NCBI RefSeq assembly: GCF_047553045.1
Contig: NZ_CP180208.1
Coordinates: 3,152,394-3,216,393, forward strand
Source of the DNA: Sphingomonas_L flavalba_A
GTDB taxonomy: Bacteria > Pseudomonadota > Alphaproteobacteria > Sphingomonadales > Sphingomonadaceae
Reading direction: 5' to 3'
DNA: 64,000 nt
The notes under the pieces were generated by a model. The model was not told where the DNA came from. It ran no database searches and saw only the letters and a program-made list of their open reading frames with translations. Positions 1 through 7,775 of this stretch are shown in pieces. How positions within the stretch are numbered: the first letter of the stretch is position 1; the number at the start of each line of letters is the position of its first letter. A program made the translations under genes and the position numbers.

Positions 1-527
1 TCGAAAAAGCTGAGCGGCGCGGTGTCATAGGCGGGGTCGAACGCCGCCTGATCGTACTTCTCGCAGAATTCGGCGCATGCCTCGAAATGCGGATGGCCGC
101 GGAAATGTTCGCGCATGTCGCGGTCGAGGCCAAGGTGGTGGAAGAAATAATAGCCCTGAAACACGCCGTGCTGGGCGCAGATCCAGTGCAGCTCCTCCGA
201 CACGAACGGCTTCAGGATCGCCGCTGCCATATCCGGGTGGTTGTAGCTGCACAAAGTGTCGCCGATATCGTGGAGCAGCGCCATCACGATATAGTCCTCG
301 TCGCGACCGTCACGGTGGGCGCGGGTCGCGGTCTGCAGCGAATGCTGCAGCCGGTCGACGGGAAAGCCGCCATAGTCGCCGTCGAGCAGGGTCAGATGGG
401 CGATCAACCGGTCGGCCAGTTTGCCGGCGAACGGCATGAAATGCCCCGCGATGATCGCCCAGTCCTCGCGCGTTCCCTCGGTCATCGCGGCAAAGCGCGC
501 GCGATCGGCGTGGGTGTCCCCGGCCAT
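1..527 (-). CDS. HD-domain protein, PhnZ/MIOX-like (3' end outside window)
   Basis: The reading frame begins at ATG 527 behind a strong GAGGAGG ribosome site and runs off the left edge after about 175 codons. The translation carries the spaced ligands of an HD-domain metal site: QHS, then ALLHDIGD, then NHPD, then QHGVFQGYYFFHH. This pattern fits the branch of the HD family that includes the mixed-valent di-iron oxygenases PhnZ and myo-inositol oxygenase better than classical HD phosphohydrolases, but the substrate cannot be read from the sequence. The gene lies downstream of the haem peroxidase on the same strand, separated by a long hairpin. No phosphonate gene is visible beside it. The family call is firm; the oxygenase activity is inference. 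Confidence 0.75.
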   Translation of the reverse strand, partial: MAGDTHADRARFAAMTEGTREDWAIIAGHFMPFAGKLADRLIAHLTLLDGDYGGFPVDRLQHSLQTATRAHRDGRDEDYIVMALLHDIGDTLCSYNHPDMAAAILKPFVSEELHWICAQHGVFQGYYFFHHLGLDRDMREHFRGHPHFEACAEFCEKYDQAAFDPAYDTAPLSFF

Positions 528-544
528 GATCCGCCTCCTCTCGA

Positions 545-591
545 CCTGTATGTCGGGCGCCAGTCTAACGCGAAGGCGCCCGACGTACAGG
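545..591 (-). other. 17-bp stem hairpin between peroxidase and HD-domain gene
   Basis: Positions 545-561 and 575-591 form a 17-bp stem with one T-G wobble pair and a 13-base loop. It lies after the peroxidase stop and just before the HD-gene ribosome site. No T-tract follows on the minus strand, so it is not a classical rho-independent terminator. It may terminate partially, protect an RNA end, or control translation of the downstream gene. A second, G/C-run-based hairpin can form at about 598-628. Only the structure is seen; the function is unknown. Confidence 0.5.
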
Positions 592-644
592 GGGCAGGTG
601 GGGGGGGCGGGCCGGTGCCTCCCCCCTAACGAAGAACCCCGCCG

Positions 645-2132
645 CTACGCCACCTGGGCGAAACGCAGCAGGTCGACCATGCTGAAATCGTCGCCTTTCT
701 TCGATGCGTCGACGGTCGGCAGGAACGGTTGCCATTCCGGGTCCTGCGACAGGTAGGAGGCGCGGTCGCCCTGGATCAGGCCGAGGAACACCTCCGCGAC
801 GATCCGCGCGCCGACCGGGCCGAGCCGCTCGCCATTCTCGACCACCGCCGCCTCGCGCAGGATGTAGAACCACAGCGGGGTACGGTCGTCCAGCCCGTGC
901 GGCTTCAGGTCGGACAGGTCGCCCTTCGACAGCACCGGCAGCTTCATCGCGCTCGCCACCCGCTGGCCGGACGGCAATGAGAAGGTCAGGTGGCGCAGCA
1001 GATTGCGCTGGGCGAGCGATGATGGGTTCGCCTTCGCGTCCGGGTGCGGAACCACCGATCCGGGCAGCTTGAACAGCGCGGTCGACAGGGTGGTGTCGAT
1101 CTTCTTGTTCGGCTTCACATTGCCATCGTGGAAATCGAAGAAGGTCGGCCAGTCGACGAAGCGGCGCGGCGCCCGGCAGCCGCCGGACAGGTCGTCCGGG
1201 TCCATCGGGTCGGACGGTGTCGGGGTAAAAATCATCGCGAAGAACGGCGTGTTGCCGGGGTTGCCGGTAAAATTGGCGCGGTAGGACGGCCGAATTTGGC
1301 TGTGGCCGAAACGATAGGCCGCGACGGAGAATTCGACCGGGATGAACGGTTCGTTGTGCCATTTGTAGAATGTGCGACCGTTCTGCATGATGTCGTCGAC
1401 CACCGCCGCGCCGCACGTCTTCTTCAGGAATTCGTGGATGACCATCCATTGATAGTGCCAGCGAACGATGCGCTGCGCCTCGGCGAACACGTCGCCGGGC
1501 ACGGTCAGCTTGATCTTGGTGCGGACATAGTCGACCGCGGCGTTGTGGAATTGCAGGAAGGCGACCTGCAACTGCGAGATGATCAGATTCTCGTCGTCGC
1601 GCGGGTCGCCGATCAGCGCGACGCGCTGGCTGTTGCGCGGCACATCGTTCCGATCGGGGATGCCGGTCGGCTCGAGCAGGAACTTGATGCCCTGGCCGGC
1701 ACCCTGATCGTAGAGGTGCGGGCTGCCACCCGGTCCGGCGCCGTAGACATTGTCGAGGCCCAGGCTGGGGGTACGGAAATTGGCGATCTGTTCCGGGTCG
1801 GACTGCCGTTCCAGGCTCGACGTCGGGTCGGCGGTAATGTCATGGTCGAGGAACTGGCCGAGAAAGGTGAAGCCGGCCGACAGCGTCGGGTTGTCGCTGT
1901 TCTTCGCCGACAGACTGGCGTCGGTGATCAGCTTCTGCGGTCCCTCGCTCAGCTTGTCTTTCGCGTCCATGATCCCGCCGGCCTTGCCGATGTCGAGCAG
2001 GGCGGCGCGGATATCGGGCGTGTCTGCGGCGAATGGCGGCAGCTTGCCGAACATTCGGCCGAAGCGGCCTGAGTCATAATATTGCGATCGAGGTGGAATG
2101 ATATCGTGCGGATAAACGCCGTGACGCGCCAT
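645..2132 (-). CDS. Animal-type haem peroxidase family protein
   Basis: This 495-residue protein matches the animal haem peroxidase fold (peroxidase-cyclooxygenase superfamily). FLDHDIT at 94-100 gives the distal histidine His97 next to the haem-linked aspartate. GDPRDDE at 175-181 supplies the catalytic Arg178 and Glu181. YRFGHSQIR around His277 supplies the proximal ligand. All essential residues are therefore present. There is no recognisable signal peptide, so the protein is probably cytoplasmic or exported by a non-classical route, as is common for bacterial members. The start at ATG 2132 has a GGGAG ribosome site. It is transcribed divergently from the LytS-like kinase. The physiological substrate is unknown. 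Confidence 0.88.
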   Translation of the reverse strand: MARHGVYPHDIIPPRSQYYDSGRFGRMFGKLPPFAADTPDIRAALLDIGKAGGIMDAKDKLSEGPQKLITDASLSAKNSDNPTLSAGFTFLGQFLDHDITADPTSSLERQSDPEQIANFRTPSLGLDNVYGAGPGGSPHLYDQGAGQGIKFLLEPTGIPDRNDVPRNSQRVALIGDPRDDENLIISQLQVAFLQFHNAAVDYVRTKIKLTVPGDVFAEAQRIVRWHYQWMVIHEFLKKTCGAAVVDDIMQNGRTFYKWHNEPFIPVEFSVAAYRFGHSQIRPSYRANFTGNPGNTPFFAMIFTPTPSDPMDPDDLSGGCRAPRRFVDWPTFFDFHDGNVKPNKKIDTTLSTALFKLPGSVVPHPDAKANPSSLAQRNLLRHLTFSLPSGQRVASAMKLPVLSKGDLSDLKPHGLDDRTPLWFYILREAAVVENGERLGPVGARIVAEVFLGLIQGDRASYLSQDPEWQPFLPTVDASKKGDDFSMVDLLRFAQVA

Positions 2133-2326
2133 AGTTAATCTCCCGTAAACTCAGTGTCGTTTCGAGAGACATCTTGCCGATGTACTTATAGTCAGCGCGA
2201 CCTGATCGGAGCCTATGCTTATTGTGGACAGGCCAACAACGATCAATTGTGCCTCGGGCGGTGTTTCGCGCCAGGCCGCCCGGCGCGGTCGCCGAAGCGA
2301 GCGACGTGGCTGGCGATCGAGGCCGG
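2133..2326. promoter_or_regulatory. Divergent intergenic region, peroxidase / histidine kinase
   Basis: This 194-bp region separates the two divergently transcribed genes and must hold both promoters. It is somewhat richer in A+T than its surroundings near 2135-2220. I do not see a convincing -35/-10 pair or an obvious operator palindrome. Confidence 0.35.
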
Positions 2327-3469
2327 ATGTCCGCTTCAAACCCGCCTCCGAATCGACTAGACCAGCCGGCGATGGCGACGATCGGCCTTAGCGCGAAGCC
2401 CTTTTTCGACGACAAGAACCGGGCTTTCTGGAACCTCCAGACCGCCGGCTGGGCCGCCTATTTCCTGTTGCGGACGCTGTCCGGCTTCGCCAACGGGCTG
2501 ACGATTTCCTTCCTGATCCCGGTCGCGGTGTCGACGGCGACCGGCTATTCGCTGACGCTGGTGCTGGCGGCGGTGTTCCGCGCGCTGCTCAACCGCGCGC
2601 CGATCGTGACGTGGAGCGCATCGATCGCGGCGCTGGCCGTCGCCGCGGCCACCTATTCGCTGATCGACGCATGGATCTTCAACACCATCCAGCGCCCCGG
2701 CGCGATCTTCGAGGTGCGGCTGCTGCTCGGCACGATCTTCCTCGACGCGATGGTCATCATCGGCTGGTCGGCGCTCTATTACGCGATCAACTTCTATCTG
2801 GTGGTCGAGGACCAGGCCGATCAGCTGACCCGGCTGGAAACGCAGGCGTCGACCGCGCAGTTGGCGATGTTGCGCTATCAGCTCAACCCCCATTTCCTGT
2901 TCAACACCCTCAACTCTATCTCGACGCTGGTGTTGCTGAAGCAGACGGAGCGGGCCAACGCGATGCTGTCGCGGCTGTCTTCCTTCCTGCGCTACACGCT
3001 GGTCAACGAACCGGCGGCGGCGGTCACGCTGGAACAGGAGATAGAGACGCTGAAACTCTATCTGGAGATAGAGAAGATGCGCTTCGAGGACCGGCTGCGC
3101 ACCGGCTTCGAATGCGATCCGGCCGCCGCCAAGGCGTTGCTGCCGTCGCTGCTGCTTCAGCCACTGGTCGAAAATGCGATCAAATATGCAGTCACGCCGA
3201 AGGAGGAAGGGGCAGACATCGCGGTGACAGCACGGCTGGTCATCGATCGCGTCCACATCACCGTGGCCGACACCGGGCCGGGCTTGAATGACCGGCGCAA
3301 AAGACCCAGCTATTCCACAGGAGTCGGTTTGGCGAATATCCGCGACCGTTTGGCGCAGGCCTATGGCGCGGATCATCGGTTCGAGGCGAAGGCGCGTCCA
3401 GGTGGCGGTTTTGCGGTGACGATCGAGATCCCGTTCCAGACCGGAGAACAACCTAAGGTAGCTGCATGA
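2327..3469 (+). CDS. LytS/AlgZ-type membrane histidine kinase
   Basis: The protein (about 380 residues from ATG 2327) begins with several hydrophobic segments that form a membrane sensor module. This is followed by a His_kinase domain (PF06580 type) containing LRYQLNPHFLFNTLNSIS, in which His189 is the expected phosphorylation site, and by an HATPase_c domain with PLVENAIKYA and ADTGPGLNDRR. This is the kinase type that partners LytTR regulators, and one follows immediately with a four-base ATGA overlap. The start was chosen for the GAGG four bases upstream. ATG 2372 is an alternative without a ribosome site. The stimulus is unknown. Confidence 0.85.
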   Translation: MSASNPPPNRLDQPAMATIGLSAKPFFDDKNRAFWNLQTAGWAAYFLLRTLSGFANGLTISFLIPVAVSTATGYSLTLVLAAVFRALLNRAPIVTWSASIAALAVAAATYSLIDAWIFNTIQRPGAIFEVRLLLGTIFLDAMVIIGWSALYYAINFYLVVEDQADQLTRLETQASTAQLAMLRYQLNPHFLFNTLNSISTLVLLKQTERANAMLSRLSSFLRYTLVNEPAAAVTLEQEIETLKLYLEIEKMRFEDRLRTGFECDPAAAKALLPSLLLQPLVENAIKYAVTPKEEGADIAVTARLVIDRVHITVADTGPGLNDRRKRPSYSTGVGLANIRDRLAQAYGADHRFEAKARPGGGFAVTIEIPFQTGEQPKVAA

Positions 3470-4266
3470 CCATCAGAACCATTCTGGTCGACGACGAATC
3501 CCTGGCGATCCAGGGGCTGGCGTTGCGTCTGGAGGCCCATGACGATGTCGAGATCGTCGAAACCTGCTCGAACGGCCGTGAGGCGATCCGGGCAATCAAG
3601 ACCCACAAGCCCGATCTGGTCTTCCTCGATATCCAGATGCCCGGCTTCGACGGCTTTTCCGTCGTCCAGGGCCTGATGGAGGTGGAACCGCCGCTGTTCG
3701 TGTTCGTCACCGCCTATCAGGACCATGCGATCCGCGCGTTCGAGGCGCAGGCCGCCGATTATCTGATGAAGCCGGTTGAAGAGGAGCGCCTGGCCGACAC
3801 GCTCGACCGCATCCGCCAGCGCCTGGCCGAGAAGCGTGGCGTCGAGGAAATCGGCCGGCTGAAGGAGGTGCTGGCAGAGGTCGCGCCGGAAACGGCGGCG
3901 GAAATGGCGGAAGGGGACGATGCGCCCGCCGCCAGCCGCTTCGAAAAACTGATCAACATCAAGGACCGCGGCCAGATCTTCCGGGTCGACGTCGATACGA
4001 TCGAGCGGATCGACGCCGCCGGCGATTACATGTGCATCTACACCGGCGACAACACGCTGATCCTGCGCGAAACGATGAAGGATCTCGAAAAGCGGCTCGA
4101 CCCGCGCCGTTTCCAGCGTGTCCACCGCTCGACCATCGTCAATCTCGATCTCGTCAAGCAGGTGAAGCCGCACACCAACGGCGAGTGCTTTCTTGTCCTC
4201 GATTCCGGCGCGCAGGTGAAGGTCAGCCGCAGCTACCGCGACGTCGTCGCCCGTTTCGTCCACTAG
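3466..4266 (+). CDS. LytTR-family response regulator
   Basis: The 266-residue protein has an N-terminal receiver domain with DDES near the start, phospho-acceptor Asp55 in PDLVFLDIQMPG, and the conserved Lys in DYLMKPVEEE. A linker of charged and alanine-rich residues leads to a C-terminal LytTR DNA-binding domain (about 160-266, containing DAAGDYMCIYTG and FQRVHRSTIVNL). It is translationally coupled to the kinase upstream, so the pair forms a two-component system. Its TAG stop lies in a CTAG palindrome that is also the target duplication of the adjacent insertion sequence. The target genes are unknown. Confidence 0.92.
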   Translation: MTIRTILVDDESLAIQGLALRLEAHDDVEIVETCSNGREAIRAIKTHKPDLVFLDIQMPGFDGFSVVQGLMEVEPPLFVFVTAYQDHAIRAFEAQAADYLMKPVEEERLADTLDRIRQRLAEKRGVEEIGRLKEVLAEVAPETAAEMAEGDDAPAASRFEKLINIKDRGQIFRVDVDTIERIDAAGDYMCIYTGDNTLILRETMKDLEKRLDPRRFQRVHRSTIVNLDLVKQVKPHTNGECFLVLDSGAQVKVSRSYRDVVARFVH

Positions 4267-5106
4267 TCCGTGTTGACAAAGGGGATTCCCAAGCGGTTCG
4301 AGTTTTGATTCAGGGCTTCTTTTTGGGGAGCAGTCATGGGTCGCCGGGATTTGTCGGATGCGGAATGAGCGCTGATCGGGGCCGCTGTTGCCGTCCGAGC
4401 GGGGACGCTGGGCCCGTCCGGCGGGCGATAAACCGACGGTTCCTGAACGGGACACTTCATGTGTGTGCTGCGGGTCGGCTGCCCCCGGCGCGATATGCAC
4501 GAGCGCTATGGCAAATGGAACTCGGTCTATGTCCGGTTCCGGCGCTGGACCGAACAAGGGGTTTGGGATGGTCTGCTGCAAACACTGGTAGATCTGGGAC
4601 TCACCGACGACTGGCAGCACATGATCGACAGCACCACGGTCCGCGGCCATTCCCGGCCGTGGGCGGAAAAGGGGGGATTCTGCGAACGCCTTTGGTCGAT
4701 TACGCGGCGGCTTTACGTGCAAGGTCCACGCCCGCCCGGACAATCAGGGACGCCCTCTGGGCTTCCTCCTGACCGACGGCGAAGCATCGGATGACGCCGC
4801 CGCCGAACCGCTGATGAAAACCCCGGTCGCCAGGCCCAGGGCGCTGCTCGCCGATAAGGGCTATGACGGTGATCGCTCCCGCGAAAGTCTGTTGATCCAG
4901 GGCATCCCGCCGCGCTCGAACCGCAAGGCGCCTGAGCATCCCGACTGTCGGCGCTACAAGAATCGCAACCGCATCGGGCACATGTTCGGCAAGCTCGAGC
5001 ACCAGCGCCGCAGCGCCACACGCTACGACAAATCCATCCTGTCCTTCGAGAGCTTCCTCAACCTCGCCGCCGCCCGAATATGGCTGCCACCCTTTGTCAG
5101 CACGGA
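4267..5106 (+). mobile_element. IS5-family insertion sequence, decayed, ends intact
   Basis: This 840-bp element is bounded by inverted repeats of about 17 bp (TCCGTGYTGACAAAGGG, one difference between the ends) and flanked by the direct repeat CTAG at 4263-4266 and 5107-5110. The size, ends and four-base duplication fit the IS5 family. The transposase inside is broken by a nonsense codon and several frameshifts, so the element cannot move by itself although its ends remain recognisable. Both CTAG copies provide the TAG stop codons of the neighbouring convergent genes. Confidence 0.9.
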
Positions 5107-5110
5107 CTAG
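4336..5110 (+). pseudogene. Broken IS5-family transposase
   Basis: The reading begins with MGRRDLSDAE and meets TGA where the family has TGG (Trp). It then continues in changing frames through GRWARPAGD, HERYGKWNSVYVRFRRW, DDWQHMIDSTTVRGHS and ALLADKGYDGDR to the C-terminal block NRIGHMFGKL...SFESFLNLAAARI. At least four frame changes are needed to join these pieces. The DDE-type fold is recognisable, including DSTTVRG with the first catalytic Asp and DKGYDGD with the second. The product cannot be functional. The final frame ends inside the right inverted repeat. Confidence 0.88.
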
Positions 5111-6096
5111 AGTTTGACCAGCATTTTCCCGGTATTGGCGCCAGAGAACAGGCCGAGGAACGCGTCGACCATGCTGTCCAGCCCGTCATGCACCGTTGTC
5201 CTGGCCGTCACCTTCCCGGCCAGTACCCACCCGGCCATCTCCTGCACGAAGGCGGGCATCTCACTCAGGAAATCAGTGTAGATGAAACCCTGCATGCGGA
5301 TCCGCGCCGGGATGGTGCGGATCAGGTATTTCAGGGTCAGCGCGCCGCCGTCGTTGTAACGGTCGATCATCCCGCAGATCGCGAAGCGCGCATTCTGCCG
5401 CGCCAGCGCGAAGGCGGCATCCAGATGCTCGCCGCCGACATTGTCGAAATAGACGTCGATCCCCTTGGGCGCCGCCGCGGTCAGCTGGTCCAGCACGTCG
5501 CCCGCCTTGTAGTCGATGCACGCATCGGCGCCCAGTTCGCGCACCCAGGCGCATTTGGCGGCACCGCCGGCCGAGCCGATCACCGTCATGCCCTTCAGCT
5601 TGGCGATCTGGACGACGGCGGAACCGACCGCCCCGGCCGCCGCCGACACGAACACGACGTCGCCCGCCTTCGCTTCGGCGACCCGCAGCAGCCCGAAATA
5701 GGCGGTGCCGCCGGTCAGCCCCAGATTGTGCAGCCAGGCTTCATCCGGCACGCCCAGCGCCGGCAGCTTCTGCGCCATCGTCTCGGCGCCGATCACCGCC
5801 TCGTCGCGCCACCCGGCCATGTGCAGCAGCTTGTTGCCGACCGCATAGGCGGGGTTGCGGCTCTCGATCACTTCGCCGACCGCGCCGCCGTCCATCGGCG
5901 CGCCGATCTGGAACGGCGGCACATAGCTTTTCACGTCGTTCATCCGCCCGCGCATATAGGGGTCGACCGACAGCCACAGGTTGCGCACCCGCGCCTGCCC
6001 CTCGGCCAGCGGCGCGTCGGGCAACGCTTTCAATTCGAAATTGTCGATCGTCGGCATGCCCTGGGGCCGGGACGCCAAATGCCATGCGCGCGCCAT
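5107..6096 (-). CDS. MDR-family NADP-dependent oxidoreductase
   Basis: The 329-residue protein belongs to the zinc-independent medium-chain dehydrogenase/reductase branch that includes prostaglandin/leukotriene reductases and bacterial CurA/YncB. Visible marks are SVDPYMRGRM near residue 45, the Rossmann stretch VFVSAAAGAVGSAVVQIAK, and VDVYFDNVGGEH-type sequence around 215. Such enzymes reduce the double bond of alpha,beta-unsaturated carbonyls with NADPH. The start ATG 6096 has a GGAG site. The stop codon TAG at 5107-5109 is part of the CTAG duplicated by the insertion sequence, so insertion left the protein unaltered. The specific substrate is not predictable. Confidence 0.88.
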   Translation of the reverse strand: MARAWHLASRPQGMPTIDNFELKALPDAPLAEGQARVRNLWLSVDPYMRGRMNDVKSYVPPFQIGAPMDGGAVGEVIESRNPAYAVGNKLLHMAGWRDEAVIGAETMAQKLPALGVPDEAWLHNLGLTGGTAYFGLLRVAEAKAGDVVFVSAAAGAVGSAVVQIAKLKGMTVIGSAGGAAKCAWVRELGADACIDYKAGDVLDQLTAAAPKGIDVYFDNVGGEHLDAAFALARQNARFAICGMIDRYNDGGALTLKYLIRTIPARIRMQGFIYTDFLSEMPAFVQEMAGWVLAGKVTARTTVHDGLDSMVDAFLGLFSGANTGKMLVKL

Positions 6097-6283
6097 CGCT
6101 CTCTCCTGTTCACCGCTCGATAATCCGTCTTATTCCGAAACCGATCGCTACACCAAGCAAAAGCGGGCCGCCTGCGCCCATGCGGCGGCGTTTGACAGGC
6201 CGGCCGCCGAACGGCACTGTCGCCTGACCGCAATCACGACCGAGAGGAGTTAGAGGACGCGCCCTGGTGCATGGGCGCCGTCG

Positions 6284-7525
6284 ATGAACTTTGTCATGAC
6301 CGGCCTTGCCCCCACCGCCTTCGCCCTGCCCTTCCTTGCCGACACGCCGCCCTGGGCGGAAACGCTCGTCGGCCTTGCCGTGCTCGCCACGGTCGGCTTC
6401 CTCGCCAACCTGGTCGTCAAGAAGGTTGTCCTGCGTCTCGCGCTGCGCTTCCTGCCGGCGGACGGGCCGACCCCGGCGCCCATCGTCGCGCGGCTGGCCA
6501 ACATCGTCCCCGCGGTCATCATTGCGCGCGGCATAGACGCAGTGCCACACCTCCACGCCGGCGTTGCCGGCCTCGTCCGCAACGGCGTCAGCGTGTTCGT
6601 CATCCTGACCATCGTTCTGGCGATCAGCGCCGCGCTCGATCTGGTCAACCAGCTCTATCAGCGCCGGCCGGACGCGGCGAGCCGGCCGATCAAGGGCTAT
6701 GTCCAGGTCGTCAAGATCCTGCTGTTCGTCGCCGCCGCGATTCTGATCGTCGCGACGCTGATGGACCAGTCGCCGCTGCTGCTGCTCTCCGGCCTCGGCG
6801 CGATGGCGGCGGTGGTCATGCTGGTGTTCAAGGACACGATCCTGTCGCTGGTCGCCTCCGTCCAGCTCACCTCCAACGACATGCTGCGCGTCGGCGACTG
6901 GATCGAAATGCCGCAGCTCAACGCCGACGGAGACGTGATCGACATCGCGCTGCACACGGTGAAGGTGCAGAACTGGGACAAGACGATCACCTCGATCCCG
7001 ACCCACCGGCTGATCACCGAAAGCTACAAGAACTGGCGCGGCATGGCGGAATCGGGCGGGCGGCGGGTCAAGCGCGCGCTTCTGCTCGACCAGAACAGTG
7101 TCCGTTTTCTCGACGCGGAAGAGCAGGCGGCGCTGCGCCGTTTCGCGCTGCTCGACGCCTATCTCGACAGCAAGCAGACGGAACTGGATGCATGGAACGC
7201 CCGCCTCGCCACCGACGGGCGCGATCCGGTCAACAGCCGGCGGATCACCAACATCGGCACCTTCCGCGCCTATGTGATCGCCTATCTCCAGGCGCATGGC
7301 CGCATCGCGCAGGACATGACCCAGCTCGTCCGCCAGCTCCAGCCGACGCCGCAGGGCCTGCCGCTCGAAATCTACTGCTTCACCAACACCACCGCCTGGG
7401 CCGCCTATGAATCGATCCAGGCGGACATCTTCGATCACCTGCTGGCGATCCTCCCCGAATTCGGCCTGCGCCTGTTCCAGGAACCGAGCGGCCTGGACCT
7501 CCAGAACGCCCTCTCGGCAACCTGA
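6284..7525 (+). CDS. MscS-family mechanosensitive channel (YbdG-like)
   Basis: This 413-residue protein has five or so hydrophobic helices (residues about 15-200), followed by the MscS beta domain with LSGLGAMAAVVMLVFKDTILSLVASVQL and NDMLRVGDWIEMP. The length and the long C-terminal cytoplasmic part resemble E. coli YbdG/MscM. It would sit in the inner membrane and release solutes on hypo-osmotic shock. ATG 6284 begins just before the first helix. A second ATG four codons in (MTGLAP) is also possible. It is transcribed divergently from the MDR oxidoreductase across 187 bp in which I see no specific operator. Confidence 0.88.
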   Translation: MNFVMTGLAPTAFALPFLADTPPWAETLVGLAVLATVGFLANLVVKKVVLRLALRFLPADGPTPAPIVARLANIVPAVIIARGIDAVPHLHAGVAGLVRNGVSVFVILTIVLAISAALDLVNQLYQRRPDAASRPIKGYVQVVKILLFVAAAILIVATLMDQSPLLLLSGLGAMAAVVMLVFKDTILSLVASVQLTSNDMLRVGDWIEMPQLNADGDVIDIALHTVKVQNWDKTITSIPTHRLITESYKNWRGMAESGGRRVKRALLLDQNSVRFLDAEEQAALRRFALLDAYLDSKQTELDAWNARLATDGRDPVNSRRITNIGTFRAYVIAYLQAHGRIAQDMTQLVRQLQPTPQGLPLEIYCFTNTTAWAAYESIQADIFDHLLAILPEFGLRLFQEPSGLDLQNALSAT

Positions 7526-7775
7526 TCCGCCCGATCCGATAAAAGCCGACACGGCACCTGCAATCACGCGTCCAGCATAGCGTGCCCGGCGCGCACGCCC
7601 CGTGCGCCGGCACCACACCCGGACTCGTATCGGAAGGCTCCAAGGCGCGCGTCCGGCCACAACACGGTTGATATAAATTTAATCGTATTTTATCAGATAT
7701 TTAAATCGGCGACTCGCCAAATTCCATACCGAATCGGGTGCGTCAGTCAAACGGACGCGAGGGGCAGCGGGAGAT
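7526..7775 (+). promoter_or_regulatory. AT-rich upstream region of the sulfatase-like gene
   Basis: This 250-bp gap contains a pronounced A+T block at about 7670-7710 (TTGATATAAATTTAATCG and the following TATTTTATCAGATATTTAAAT) in an otherwise GC-rich setting. It is a likely promoter or nucleoid-protein binding zone for the gene at 7776. The exact -35/-10 boxes are ambiguous because several AT-rich hexamers qualify. Confidence 0.4.

Noticed and set aside
645..2132. Peroxidase and HD-domain gene as a new oxidative pathway
   Set aside because: The shared strand is the only link. The gap contains a large hairpin, and no common substrate is suggested by the sequence.
4267..5106. Active transposon
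   Set aside because: Ends and target duplication are intact, but the transposase has a nonsense codon and several frameshifts.
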